A stretch of DNA of 24,524 nt from Acidobacteriota bacterium (GCA_003650445.1 QMQE01000013.1:1-24524); one strand, 5' to 3'. Shown: positions 7,482-16,356, counted from the first letter of the stretch. The notes: generated by a model from the sequence alone, not told the origin. Translations and numbers: made by a program.

Positions 7482-8771
7482 TTACGGATAAATTCTACTG
7501 ATCATCCGAGGCCATGGAATTGTCTCTCGCACATGGTGCAGGCCACAAATCCATGCAACCGTTCTTTCCACCCCAAGCCCGAAGCCGCCGTGGGGGACAG
7601 AACCATATCGCCTCAGGTCAAGATACCAGTTGTATGCGTCTGCAGGGAGGTTTTCTTCATCAATTCGCTTCAGCAGGTGTTCAATATCTGCCGAGCGCTC
7701 ACCACCACCCACAATCTCTCCATATCCCTCCGGTGCCAACACATCTACGCCGAGGGCCAATTCAGGGTTCTCTTTGTCTAACTCGAAATAAAATGCTTTA
7801 AAACTTGCAGGAAACCGATGAACGACAATCGGACGGTCATATTCCCGGGTCAGGATGGTTTCATCATCCCCGCCAAAGTCATCTCCCCACTTAATGTCAG
7901 ACCCCAATTCGTGGAGTTTCTCAACCGCTTCTGTATACGTCATACGGACAAATGGCTGTTGAACTTTCTCAAGAGGTTCGATATCCCGTTCCAATATTGC
8001 AAGTTCCTTTTTTCTGTTTTCCAGAACTTTAGACACAATGTGGGCTACAAATTCTTCAGCCAGGTCCATCACCTCATTCAGTGTCACAAAGGCCATCTCC
8101 GGCTCCACCATCCAGAATTCAGTCAGGTGCCGACGTGTTTTGGACTTTTCAGCCCTGAAAGTCGGCCCAAAGCAATAAACTTTTTTAAAAGCAGCAATAG
8201 CCGCCTCGGAATAGAGCTGTCCGGATTGAGTCATGTAGGCAGGATTGCCAAAATAATCCGTTTCAAATAGAGTGCTGGAGCCTTCGGCCGCACTGGGGCC
8301 CAGAATTGGCGAATCAACAAGGGTAAAATCCCGTTCATCAAAGAAATCCCTGCAGGCTTTGATGATTTCGTGACGAATCCTTAGAATCGCCCACTGACGT
8401 TTTGAACGGAGCCAGAGGTGGCGCCTGTCCATCAGGTACTCCACTCCGTGCTCTTTCGGCGTAATGGGGAAAGGCTCTGAAATCTGGTAGGTTTTCATCG
8501 CACTGACCAACAGCTCTTCGCTATTGTTCCGGGGATTATGTTGAACCGTCCCGGTCACCTCAACAGCACTTTCCTGTGTTAACTTTGCATACTGTTCCAG
8601 CGCATCAGCTCCTGTTACATTATTCACCAGAACACACTGGACAAAGTCCGAACCGTCGCGCAGTTCTATAAATTTGATCTTGCCACTGCTTCGTTTCAGT
8701 CTCACCCACCCCTGAAGGGTTACCTCCTTATCGAGGTAATCCTTCAGGTATTTTGCCAGAATTACAGGCAT
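7482..8771 (-). CDS. asnS: Asparaginyl-tRNA synthetase
   Basis: AsnRS is the class IIb synthetase that attaches asparagine to tRNA-Asn in the cytoplasm. The protein has 429 residues, normal for short bacterial AsnRS. An N-terminal OB-fold anticodon-binding domain spans about 1-100 (VTLQGWVRLKRSSGKIKFIE). Class II motif 1 is near 150-160, motif 2 is FGPTFRAEKSKTRRHLTEFW (201-220) and motif 3 is GFGLGVERTVAW (396-407). The C-terminal RETIPWPRM resembles the AsnRS form rather than the AspRS form, and the short length without a GAD insertion also argues against a bacterial AspRS. The ATG has GGAGG five bases upstream and lies 17 bases after the pnp stop, so the two are co-transcribed. An intrinsic terminator follows the gene. 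Confidence is high. Confidence 0.96.
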   Translation of the reverse strand: MPVILAKYLKDYLDKEVTLQGWVRLKRSSGKIKFIELRDGSDFVQCVLVNNVTGADALEQYAKLTQESAVEVTGTVQHNPRNNSEELLVSAMKTYQISEPFPITPKEHGVEYLMDRRHLWLRSKRQWAILRIRHEIIKACRDFFDERDFTLVDSPILGPSAAEGSSTLFETDYFGNPAYMTQSGQLYSEAAIAAFKKVYCFGPTFRAEKSKTRRHLTEFWMVEPEMAFVTLNEVMDLAEEFVAHIVSKVLENRKKELAILERDIEPLEKVQQPFVRMTYTEAVEKLHELGSDIKWGDDFGGDDETILTREYDRPIVVHRFPASFKAFYFELDKENPELALGVDVLAPEGYGEIVGGGERSADIEHLLKRIDEENLPADAYNWYLDLRRYGSVPHGGFGLGVERTVAWICGLHHVRETIPWPRMISRIYP

Positions 8772-8788
8772 TGTTGCCTCCAGGTTTC

Positions 8789-10990
8789 TTACCGGTTTTG
8801 TCTGTTGCCTCCGCCCCTTGGCCCACGATTGTTACCACGGTGGTCATCTCGCCTTCCGTGGTCCCGGCTTCCACCCTCACTTCGGTGGTCATTGCTCCGC
8901 TGCTCATCGCCTTCTTCCCTTGGCAACAATACTTTACGGCTCAAATTCAGCCGGCCCTGTGAGTCAATCTCCATCAACTTCACTTCAATTTCCTGTCCCA
9001 GTTGAAGTTCGTCCTCAACACTGCGAACACGATAATTGGCAATTTCACTGATATGCAGCAAACCGTCTTTACCCGGAAGAACTTCAACGAAAGCACCAAA
9101 TTTCTCAATCCGCTTTACAGTCCCTTTGTAAACCGTTCCCACTTCAGGTTCCTGAATAATCTGCTGAATCATTTCCATTGCCTTGTTGGCGGACTCTTCA
9201 CTGGTGGCTGCCACAAGGCAAGTCCCATCATCTTCAATGTCAATCTTGGCGCCGCTTTTTTCAACGATTTCACGAATCACCTTGCCTCCCGGGCCGATGA
9301 TTTCACGAATCTTATCAGGATGCACTTTAATACTGGTAATCCTTGGGGCATATGGAGAATAATTATCCCTTGGGGCTGCCAGTGTCGCCACCATTTTATC
9401 AAGGATTTCATTGTAAGCCCGAACCGCCTGGCCCAGTGCCTCTGCCATCAATGCCTCCGTCAGCCCTTTGACTTTCAGATCCATCTGCAGTGCGGTGATC
9501 CCGTCACGGGTACCGGTAACCTTGAAATCCATATCACCGTAATGGTCTTCTTCTCCGGCAATATCTGTCAGAATCGCGTATTTTTCACCCTCTTTGACCA
9601 TTCCCATCGCAATGCCTGCAACGGGTTTCTTCAGCGGCACACCGGCATCCATCAATGCCAGGACTCCGCCGCAGACGGTCGCCATTGAGGAAGAACCATT
9701 TGATTCCAGAATCTCGGAAACAAGACGTACAACATAAGGGAAATCATCATCCTCCATGTTGGGCATCATGGGTTCAATGGCTCGTTTAGCAAGGGCTCCA
9801 TGGCCGATCTCGCGGCGGCCCGGAGATCTTAGAAATTTGACCTCGCCAACGCTGAAGGGCGGGAAATTGTAGTGAAGCATGAATTTTTCATCCTCTTCAC
9901 CTTCCAGTCCATCAATCATCTGTGCATCGCCGAAAGTACCCAGAGTAGTCATAACCAGTGCCTGAGTTTCCCCACGGGTAAAAACAGAAGAACCATGAGT
10001 ACGGGGCAAAACTCCGACTTCACAGCTTATCGGCCGAATCTCATCAAATGCCCGGCCGTCCAGTCTCCGCCCCTGGCCGAGAAGTGTCTCACGGAACAAG
10101 CGCTCCTTAACACTATCAAACATCAGCCCGGCTTCAAACTGTTCCTCTTCTTCAAATGCTCCCTTGATTTCCTTTTTCAGCATACGAACTGCATCATATT
10201 TCTTAATTTTGTCTTTAATCTGAAGCGCTTCAAGGAGACGGTTGCCCACCAGGCCCTTAACTTTATCTTCCAGCCCATCCGGGAATACCTTCGGTGTAAC
10301 TTCCCACTTCTGAGGTGAAACAAGTGCCTGTAATTCCCGTTGAGCTGCCACGAGCTTCCGAATCTGCCCGTGAGCAAAGGTCAACGCTTCGACCATGGTT
10401 GCCGCGCTGACTTCTTTCGCACCGGCTTCGACCATAACAATCGCATCGTCAGTTCCCGCCACAACCAGGTCCAGTGTTGAATTTTCTTTTTGCGGATACA
10501 GGGGATTGGCAACAAACTCACCGTCAATCAAAGCAACCCGAACACCGGCAATTGTCGTGTCGTAAGGAATGTCAGAAATACAGAGGGCGGCAGAAGCCCC
10601 GGTCAATGCCAGCATCTCCGTTTCATTCTCTCCATCAAAGGAATACACATTGGCAATAACCTGTGTTTCATTCTGAAATCCCTCGGGAAATAAAGGGCGC
10701 AGCGGTCTGTCAATCAACCGGCTGGTCAGCACTTCCTTTTTGGAAGGCCGTCCTTCTCTCTTGAAAAAACCACCCGGGATCTTACCGGCAGCAGAAGTGT
10801 GCTCTCGATAATCCACTGTCAACGGGAAAAAATCAATTTTCTCCCTCGGTTCCGGCGCTGCGCAAGCTGTAACCAGCACCCGGCTGTCGCCACATGAAAT
10901 CAGAACCGCACCCCCTGCCTGCTTGGCAAGGTGGCCGGTTTCCATCGTAATTATTTTTCCGCCGATTTCGGCAGTAACTGTATGTACCAT
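8789..10990 (-). CDS. pnp: Polyribonucleotide nucleotidyltransferase (PNPase)
   Basis: PNPase is the trimeric phosphorolytic 3'-5' exoribonuclease of RNA turnover and the degradosome. The 733 residues hold the whole architecture: RNase PH-like domain 1 (about 10-140), the alpha-helical linker (about 145-300), the catalytic RNase PH-like domain 2 (about 310-540; GDMDFKVTGTRDG at 485-497), a KH domain with intact GxxG (IIGPGGKVIREI, 564-575) and an S1 domain (about 617-687; GAFVEVLPGKDGLLHISEI). After the S1 domain comes a 45-residue hydrophilic tail rich in Arg, Gly, Asp and His (residues 689-733) with RGG-like steps near the end. The ATG has CGGAG upstream. It starts 21 bases after rpsO, the classic rpsO-pnp pair, but this gap is too short for the terminator and RNase III hairpin known from Escherichia coli. 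Confidence 0.98.
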   Translation of the reverse strand: MVHTVTAEIGGKIITMETGHLAKQAGGAVLISCGDSRVLVTACAAPEPREKIDFFPLTVDYREHTSAAGKIPGGFFKREGRPSKKEVLTSRLIDRPLRPLFPEGFQNETQVIANVYSFDGENETEMLALTGASAALCISDIPYDTTIAGVRVALIDGEFVANPLYPQKENSTLDLVVAGTDDAIVMVEAGAKEVSAATMVEALTFAHGQIRKLVAAQRELQALVSPQKWEVTPKVFPDGLEDKVKGLVGNRLLEALQIKDKIKKYDAVRMLKKEIKGAFEEEEQFEAGLMFDSVKERLFRETLLGQGRRLDGRAFDEIRPISCEVGVLPRTHGSSVFTRGETQALVMTTLGTFGDAQMIDGLEGEEDEKFMLHYNFPPFSVGEVKFLRSPGRREIGHGALAKRAIEPMMPNMEDDDFPYVVRLVSEILESNGSSSMATVCGGVLALMDAGVPLKKPVAGIAMGMVKEGEKYAILTDIAGEEDHYGDMDFKVTGTRDGITALQMDLKVKGLTEALMAEALGQAVRAYNEILDKMVATLAAPRDNYSPYAPRITSIKVHPDKIREIIGPGGKVIREIVEKSGAKIDIEDDGTCLVAATSEESANKAMEMIQQIIQEPEVGTVYKGTVKRIEKFGAFVEVLPGKDGLLHISEIANYRVRSVEDELQLGQEIEVKLMEIDSQGRLNLSRKVLLPREEGDEQRSNDHRSEGGSRDHGRRDDHRGNNRGPRGGGNRQNR

Positions 10991-11011
10991 ATGTTCTCCG
11001 TTTGCCTGTAG

Positions 11012-11278
11012 CTACTTCCGCAACCCAAGCTGATTCAGAATATCCCGATACCGTTTGAAATCCTTCCTTTTGAGGTAATCAAGAAGTTTTCTTCTGTGGG
11101 ATACCAGCTTCAACAGACCACGGCGCGAATGGTGGTCTTTCTTATGCACCTTGAAATGTTCTGTCAAATAGTTAATTCTCTCTGTGAGCAATGCAATTTG
11201 GACCTCCGGGGAACCGGTATCATTCTCATGAACCCCGAAAGTGCCGATAAGCTCCGTTTTCCTTTCCTTCGAAAGCAT
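11012..11278 (-). CDS. rpsO: 30S ribosomal protein S15
   Basis: S15 is a primary 16S rRNA-binding protein needed for assembly of the 30S platform. From the ATG at 11278 the protein has 88 residues, the standard size (MLSKERKTELIGTFGVHEND). The family core is intact: TGSPEVQIALLTERI, HFKVHKKDHHSRRGLL and SHRRKLLDYLKRKD. The longer reading from 11329 would add 17 residues absent from the family and is not supported. AGGAGG (11285-11290) stands six bases before the chosen ATG. The gene has a 125-base upstream gap with a hairpin, which may hold its own promoter and a leader. In several bacteria S15 represses its own mRNA, so this leader is a candidate site. pnp follows at 21 bases. Confidence 0.98.
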   Translation of the reverse strand: MLSKERKTELIGTFGVHENDTGSPEVQIALLTERINYLTEHFKVHKKDHHSRRGLLKLVSHRRKLLDYLKRKDFKRYRDILNQLGLRK

Positions 11279-11298
11279 CAGCCACCTCCTGAAAAAAA

Positions 11299-11328
11299 TT
11301 GTAAAAATTGACCTGCAAAGGCAGGACA
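11299..11328 (-). terminator. Hairpin with T-tract ahead of rpsO (era terminator or rpsO attenuator)
   Basis: CCTGC and GCAGG (11312-11325) pair around a 4-base loop. The stem continues past one T-T mismatch with TTG/CAA (11308-11328). On the minus strand TTTTTAC and a second T7 run follow immediately, then the rpsO Shine-Dalgarno. The structure could end era transcripts or act as an attenuator or S15-responsive leader for rpsO. The stem is short, so strength is uncertain. Confidence 0.45.
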
Positions 11329-11332
11329 AGCA

Positions 11333-11384
11333 AGTCTAACACGCTGTTTTATTAAAGTAAAGAATTTCAATGAACCATTTTCAA
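11333..11384 (-). promoter_or_regulatory. Possible rpsO promoter region
   Basis: Two overlapping sigma70-like pairs are visible on the minus strand. One is TTGAAA (11379-11384) with TTTACT (11356-11361) at 17-base spacing. The other is TTTACT with TAGACT (11333-11338), also at 17 bases. Matches to consensus are 5/6 plus 4/6 and 4/6 plus 4/6. The first would place the start near 11349 and keep the hairpin inside the leader. Confidence 0.35.
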
Positions 11385-11403
11385 CGAATCATTGCCCGGA
11401 AAA

Positions 11404-12276
11404 TCACTGCTTGAACCTGTCCATGAATCGAGGTTTCTGCCGCCAATTTTCTTTCACTACAACAAAAAGTTCCAGATCAACCGGCTTTTCAAAATAAGCT
11501 TTGAGTTCCTTTTCAGCCATTTTTCTGATTTTCTTAACCATATTCGCCTGATGCCCCACCAGAATCGGCTTCTGTGATTTCCTCTCAACCGCAATGTCGG
11601 CCATAATTTCCACATGCGTTTCTTCGTCTTTCAATACCCTCACATCCACAAAAGTGCAATACGGAATCTCCTGTCGTGTTTCCTGAAGAATTTTTTCCCG
11701 AATAATTTCAGACACATAAAATCGCTCTGAAATATTTGTATAGTCTTCTTCACTATATTGAAATTCGCCTTCCGGGAGCCTGTCCCGGATAATATCCATC
11801 AATTGATCAACATTGGTACCTGTCAATGCTGAAATCGGGACAACGGCTTCAAATCCCTCTTTCGCAAATCTTTCCATAAACGGCAGCACCCGGGATTTTT
11901 TGATACTGTCAATTTTGTTCAGTGCCACAACAACATCTTTGCACCGGGGCTTTAACTGCTCCAACAGATAGGTCTCACCCCTGCCCAGCGCAATGGATGC
12001 ATCCAGCATATAGAGGATTAAATCACAGGAATCCAGGCTATCATAAAGATTTTGCATCATTGCTTTGTTCATTTCGAACAATGGCTTGTGGAATCCCGGC
12101 AAATCCACAAAAACGATCTGTATATCCGATTCCGTGAGGATTCCGAATATTTGGTTCCGGGTCGTCTGCGGCTTATCTGAAACAATTGATATCTTTTGCT
12201 TCATCAGATGGTTCAGCAATGTCGATTTCCCCGCATTGGGGCGTCCAATCATTGCTACCACACCAAACTTTGTCAT
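11404..12276 (-). CDS. era: GTPase Era
   Basis: Era is the Ras-like GTPase that binds the 3' end of 16S rRNA and helps 30S assembly. The 290 residues match the family length. GTPase motifs are G1 GRPNAGKST (11-19), G3 DLPG (58-61), G4 NKID (120-123) and G5 SAL (149-151). The C-terminal KH region spans about 200-280. Its usual GxxG loop is changed: residues 241-244 read GHQA, followed by NMVKKIRK, so the second glycine is lost (see findings). AAGGAG stands four bases before the ATG. It lies 15 bases after the CNNM/CorC gene and closes the phoH-ybeY-corC-era run. Identification is secure; full RNA-binding activity of the KH domain is the only doubt. Confidence 0.97.
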   Translation of the reverse strand: MTKFGVVAMIGRPNAGKSTLLNHLMKQKISIVSDKPQTTRNQIFGILTESDIQIVFVDLPGFHKPLFEMNKAMMQNLYDSLDSCDLILYMLDASIALGRGETYLLEQLKPRCKDVVVALNKIDSIKKSRVLPFMERFAKEGFEAVVPISALTGTNVDQLMDIIRDRLPEGEFQYSEEDYTNISERFYVSEIIREKILQETRQEIPYCTFVDVRVLKDEETHVEIMADIAVERKSQKPILVGHQANMVKKIRKMAEKELKAYFEKPVDLELFVVVKENWRQKPRFMDRFKQ

Positions 12277-12291
12277 GTTACTCCTTCCCTG

Positions 12292-13518
12292 TCATTCCTC
12301 TGTTTTAGAGCCCTTATCCTGCCCTATTATTTCAATCCGAACGCTCTGAACGCGTCGGCGCTTCATCTTCAGAACTGCCAATCTAAAATTTTTCCACTCA
12401 ACAGAATCCCCTTCCTCCGGGATTCGGCCCAGAATACTGAATACAGCCCCGCCAACTGTATCAATTTCATCAATTTCCAGATTAATACCGGTTTCTTCTT
12501 CCAGGTCTTCCAGATTGCATTTTCCGTCAACAAGAAAAACGCCTTCCTCAAGCTTCTGTATTTCCTCATCGTGTTTGTCGTGTTCATCTTCAATTTCCCC
12601 GACGATTTCCTCCATCAAATCCTCGATTGTCACAATCCCCGCTGTTCCGCCATATTCGTCAAGAACCACTGCCATTTTTGTTCTCGCCTTCTGCATATCG
12701 CGAAGCAGGTCGTCAACTTTCTTTGTTTCGGGAACATAAAACGGCTTCTGCAGAAAGTTAGAAAGAACAAACGATTCCGGTTCGGCCACCAGCACATCTT
12801 TTAAGTGCACCACCCCGATAATGTCATCTACTGTATGCCGGAATACAGGCATCCGGGAATGCTTCTCCGACCGGAATAATTCTATGAGTTTCAGATACGA
12901 TATAGATTGTTCAACACCTATGATATCTGTTCTCGGCGTCATTATCTCTCTGACAAGAGTATCTCCAAAATCCAATATCCCCTGAATCCATTCTTTCTCT
13001 TCTTCCTCAATAATTCCCTGTTCGGTAGCCACATCGATGAACGCCTTTTCCTCCGACTCTCTTTCCTCTTCATCTTCTTCCCGTTCATTCTCGATTTTCA
13101 AGAGACTTCCCGCAATTCTTGATGCCGGAAAAACAAAAAGAAAACACAGGTAATAAAACGGCAGAAAGAGTACAAAAAACCTGGATAACACCCATTCCCG
13201 ATTAACAAATGCAATCGCCGAAACTACAATTTCTTCCACTATCAAATAGGCAACCGGCACCAGGAGTCCATTTAGCGGATTGAAAGTGCTGCTGAATGCA
13301 CCACAGATGCCAATCCATATACCGAAAACAGCCAACAGCAGAATCTCCGCTGTCAATGACACAGACAATTGGAACCGAGCTCCGTGTTCAAGTGGAAGAA
13401 AGGGGTATTTTTCAGAAATTTGACGCAATTCAATTCGGGACAGACTGACAAAGGCTGTCCGAAGAATTGAAATTACAATCCGTAACAGAATGAAAACGAT
13501 AAGAAGTCCTTCCAGCAT
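12292..13518 (-). CDS. CNNM/CorC-family membrane protein with CBS pair (HlyC/CorC type)
   Basis: This is a 408-residue inner-membrane protein. Members of the CNNM/CorC group are linked to Mg2+ or Co2+ transport, and the old hemolysin name is misleading. Residues 1-140 form a DUF21-like transmembrane domain with about four hydrophobic segments (near 3-20, 58-75, 84-105, 112-132). Then come CBS1 (about 193-245; MTPRTDIIGV), CBS2 (about 258-308) with the highly conserved VVLDEYGGTAGIVTIEDLME (284-303), and a C-terminal CorC_HlyC domain (about 325-398; TVGGAVFSILGRIPEEGD). A very acidic linker (143-158) separates membrane and CBS parts. It begins two bases after the ybeY stop, with GGAGG 12 bases ahead. 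The ybeY-corC-era order is typical. Transported ion not deducible from sequence. Confidence 0.93.
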   Translation of the reverse strand: MLEGLLIVFILLRIVISILRTAFVSLSRIELRQISEKYPFLPLEHGARFQLSVSLTAEILLLAVFGIWIGICGAFSSTFNPLNGLLVPVAYLIVEEIVVSAIAFVNREWVLSRFFVLFLPFYYLCFLFVFPASRIAGSLLKIENEREEDEEERESEEKAFIDVATEQGIIEEEEKEWIQGILDFGDTLVREIMTPRTDIIGVEQSISYLKLIELFRSEKHSRMPVFRHTVDDIIGVVHLKDVLVAEPESFVLSNFLQKPFYVPETKKVDDLLRDMQKARTKMAVVLDEYGGTAGIVTIEDLMEEIVGEIEDEHDKHDEEIQKLEEGVFLVDGKCNLEDLEEETGINLEIDEIDTVGGAVFSILGRIPEEGDSVEWKNFRLAVLKMKRRRVQSVRIEIIGQDKGSKTEE

Positions 13519-13520
13519 CG

Positions 13521-13991
13521 TTAAATTTTACCTCCAAAATGGTTGGGGAATGCCTTTTTCAGTTCCCGCTGCAACCCCAGCATCTCGCCATCATCCCCTT
13601 CATGGTCATATCCAAGCAAGTGAAGGAATCCATGCAATACAAGGAACTTCAACTCATCCTCAAGTGAATGGCCGATTTCTGACGATTGAGCTCTTGCCCT
13701 CTCCACAGAAATAACAACACTTCCGAGAAAAATTTCGTCTGTGTCCGGCAGTTTATCTCCATCCATAAAGCTCAGCACATCCGTCGGACAGTCCTTGTCC
13801 CGATAGCCACGATTCAAGTCCTGGATTTCATCATTTCCGGTAAACAGAATCTCCATCCGGCACCGCCCGGGCAGCTCAAGCTTAGCAGAAAGGTCATTCA
13901 AGAATTCCGTCAGCTTTTCCTCAGAAAGATTTTCGTCAAGACCTTTCCTTGAAATAACATCGCAGACAATGGACTTCTCCGATTCAGTCAT
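13521..13991 (-). CDS. ybeY: rRNA maturation endoribonuclease YbeY
   Basis: YbeY is a small zinc metalloprotein needed for 16S rRNA 3'-end maturation and ribosome quality control. The protein has 156 residues, the usual size. The family zinc motif HGFLHLLGYDH spans residues 120-130, giving ligands H120, H124 and H130. Upstream, the conserved NRGYRDKDCPTDVLSF (60-75) matches the typical LN-x-x-YR-x-x-x-x-PTDVLSF block. The ATG overlaps the end of the HD phosphohydrolase gene by 8 bases, and the stop lies two bases before the CNNM/CorC start, so translation is probably coupled. Neighbouring phoH and era act on the same rRNA-maturation theme. Confidence 0.96.
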   Translation of the reverse strand: MTESEKSIVCDVISRKGLDENLSEEKLTEFLNDLSAKLELPGRCRMEILFTGNDEIQDLNRGYRDKDCPTDVLSFMDGDKLPDTDEIFLGSVVISVERARAQSSEIGHSLEDELKFLVLHGFLHLLGYDHEGDDGEMLGLQRELKKAFPNHFGGKI

Positions 13992-16356
13992 CTTCCCCCC
14001 TATTTACCTTGTCCTTCAGCTTCTTGTTTCCATTGCCTGAACCACCGTCCTCTTCATTAAAATCATAGCCGGGATAGTCAATTCTTGTGTGAAATGAGGC
14101 AGAAATAGAGCGAAGGAAACTGGCTGCAATAATATCCAGTTCCTTAAAAGTTAAATCACAGTCAGAAAATTGGTTATCATCAACCAAGCCCTTGATAATA
14201 CGATTGACCAGATTCTGTAATTTCCCCGCAGTAACGGGGGCTTTCAGCGTTCGGGACGCCGCCTCGACGGCATCCCCAATCATCAGAATCGCCGTTTCCT
14301 TCATTGTAGGCTTCGGACCCGGATAACGATACTCGCTCTCTTCCACAGCTTCTCCATTTTCTTCCTGCAGTGAAAGGGCTTTGTTGTAGAAAAAAGCCAT
14401 AAGTTTTGTCCCGTGATGTTCTTTTATAAACCGGATAATTTGCTCCGGCAACTTTGCCTCTTCTGCCAGCCGTATGCCATCTTTCACATGGTTCGTGAGA
14501 ATAATTGCACTCATTTTCGGTGTCAACCTGTCATGCCGATTCTCATCCCCTGTCCTCTGATTTTCGATAAAATAGCCCGGTTTTTCCATTTTCCCGATAT
14601 CGTGATAATAGGTACCAACCCTTGCCAACAGAGCGTTTGCCCCGATTGCTTTCGCTGCGGCCTCAACCAAGTTTGCCACAAGAATTGAATGCTGATAAGT
14701 ACCTGCCGCTTTCATGGACAAATCCACCAGCAGACGGTTGTTCATATTCGCCAGCTCAAGAAGACGAATATCTGTTGTAATTCCAAAAGCCGTTTCGAAC
14801 GAAGGAAGGGAAATCGTAACAGCTGCAGAAACAAAAAACCCGCCTGCGAGAGAAATCAACAGCGCGGCGCCATACCATTCCCAGGAGGAATTCCCGGAAT
14901 AATGTAGAAACAGGATAATCAGAAAGACAAAATGAGACAGGCCCAGCCAGAATCCGGAAAATAAAACAGCGGACTGTCCTGATTGTTTCCGCAGAATATA
15001 AATGGCAGAAAGAGATGAAAAGATAAAAAACAGGGTCAAAGGAATGTTGCCGGCAGTTAACAGAAGTAGGACAATTGCAACACATAAAGTGACAATGAGT
15101 GCCGGGATTCCCCCCGCAAGCAATGCAGCCAGGGATGCCGGGAAGGCATAGGGAACTGCGTAGAACAAGAGTTCGCCCTTGAACAGAACAGACATCGAAA
15201 GACTCCTCTCCACTGCACCAAGCACAAAGATGGAAAGCTTCATGAGAACAACACCAGCCAGTGCGCACCAGATGAGCAGCAGAAAAACAGGTAATTCATC
15301 GCGAACATATCGTTTTTGAAAAATAACAGAAAGACGATAAAGAAAGAAAACGGTAAGCATCAACAGAAGTAAAGTGGAGACAATCCTCCGCGTAGAGATA
15401 TTTGCTCGAAGTCTTTGATTCTGCTCATTGATAAATTGAGCTGACACTGGAGAAATCCGCTCTCCTTTCCTCACGATAATCTCGCCTGTTTTTTTTCTGA
15501 GATATGAGGGCTCTACGCTGTCGGCAGCTTCTTTCTTTGATGCCTCCGTCATTTTGGAGTCAAATATATAGTTGGGAATCACAATATGATTGACCAAAGC
15601 AAAAATAATTGAAAACTCCTCATCATGGACCACTTCCCGGTTTCTCAAAAAAGTATAAACAAAGTTTTTCAACGATCGGCGGTCCACAACCGGTGGAAAA
15701 CCCTTGGTCAGATATTGCTGATCCTTACCGGAGTCCACCAGAACAGCTTCACCTTTCACTAATTTCAGGCTGTTTCTATCCTCTGTGAATTCCCTGGTGT
15801 ACAAACGGTCCATCATCTCTTTCAATAGCGGTTTCAGCTCTTTCAGGTTTCGATTATCCTTCAGGGAAACAAATACGCCAGGAGGAAGCAGTTCGGAAAG
15901 CTGGGCCTCATACTGCTTGCTGAGTGCTTCAACCTGTTTTTCTGCTTCTGCCTTCTGTTTCTTTCCTCTCGCTGAAAGAAGTGAATCCCTTAGTTCCTGA
16001 TACTCTTCAACCTTTTGAAAAATCTGATCCAGAATGTAATCTACTTTCTCATGAGCCCGGGGATCGTAAATATACACATCTGGTGCTTGTTCAATAGCTG
16101 CTTGCCGACGGTCTTCTGTGGTAATTGTATCGGGAATATTCAAATCCACAGTAGCATAGATATCCGATCGCGCAACATCGCCCGGAACAACCTGTTCAAT
16201 ATTCGCAAATGTAAACATTTTCAGTATCAATGCACCACAAATAGCAATGAAGAGCAATGAGCTGAGAACTTCCCGAAAAGTGGGCTTATTCCCTGTTACG
16301 ATCAGTGTTTTCTTCATGCCGCTGGTAGGCCTTGATGACCTCTTGAACAATCGCAT
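13984..16356 (-). CDS. pgpH: 7TM-HD phosphohydrolase, PgpH (c-di-AMP phosphodiesterase) type
   Basis: This is a 790-residue membrane protein with the 7TMR-HDED / 7TM / HD architecture of Listeria PgpH and Bacillus YqfF, which degrade cyclic di-AMP. An N-terminal membrane segment (about 28-50) precedes a large extracytoplasmic region (about 52-320). Seven hydrophobic segments follow (about 325-520), then a cytoplasmic HD domain (about 550-700) with H556 (TYQHSILV), H585-D586 (YYHDIGKMEKPGYF) and HHGT (647-650). The tail is charged. The start is unclear: the ATG at 16356 overlaps phoH by 71 bases and an in-frame ATG at 16317 (MKKTLIV) overlaps by 32; neither has a strong Shine-Dalgarno. The phoH-HD-ybeY order is common in many phyla. 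No diadenylate cyclase gene lies in the window, so c-di-AMP as substrate is family knowledge only. Confidence 0.93.
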   Translation of the reverse strand: MRLFKRSSRPTSGMKKTLIVTGNKPTFREVLSSLLFIAICGALILKMFTFANIEQVVPGDVARSDIYATVDLNIPDTITTEDRRQAAIEQAPDVYIYDPRAHEKVDYILDQIFQKVEEYQELRDSLLSARGKKQKAEAEKQVEALSKQYEAQLSELLPPGVFVSLKDNRNLKELKPLLKEMMDRLYTREFTEDRNSLKLVKGEAVLVDSGKDQQYLTKGFPPVVDRRSLKNFVYTFLRNREVVHDEEFSIIFALVNHIVIPNYIFDSKMTEASKKEAADSVEPSYLRKKTGEIIVRKGERISPVSAQFINEQNQRLRANISTRRIVSTLLLLMLTVFFLYRLSVIFQKRYVRDELPVFLLLIWCALAGVVLMKLSIFVLGAVERSLSMSVLFKGELLFYAVPYAFPASLAALLAGGIPALIVTLCVAIVLLLLTAGNIPLTLFFIFSSLSAIYILRKQSGQSAVLFSGFWLGLSHFVFLIILFLHYSGNSSWEWYGAALLISLAGGFFVSAAVTISLPSFETAFGITTDIRLLELANMNNRLLVDLSMKAAGTYQHSILVANLVEAAAKAIGANALLARVGTYYHDIGKMEKPGYFIENQRTGDENRHDRLTPKMSAIILTNHVKDGIRLAEEAKLPEQIIRFIKEHHGTKLMAFFYNKALSLQEENGEAVEESEYRYPGPKPTMKETAILMIGDAVEAASRTLKAPVTAGKLQNLVNRIIKGLVDDNQFSDCDLTFKELDIIAASFLRSISASFHTRIDYPGYDFNEEDGGSGNGNKKLKDKVNRGEDD

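Noticed and set aside
9002..9688. 228-residue plus-strand ORF inside pnp
   Set aside because: It lies wholly opposite a full-length conserved PNPase and has no recognisable motif.
12196..12804. 202-residue plus-strand ORF across the era / corC junction
   Set aside because: It is antisense to two conserved genes; composition (Phe, Cys, Asn rich) is that of a shadow frame.
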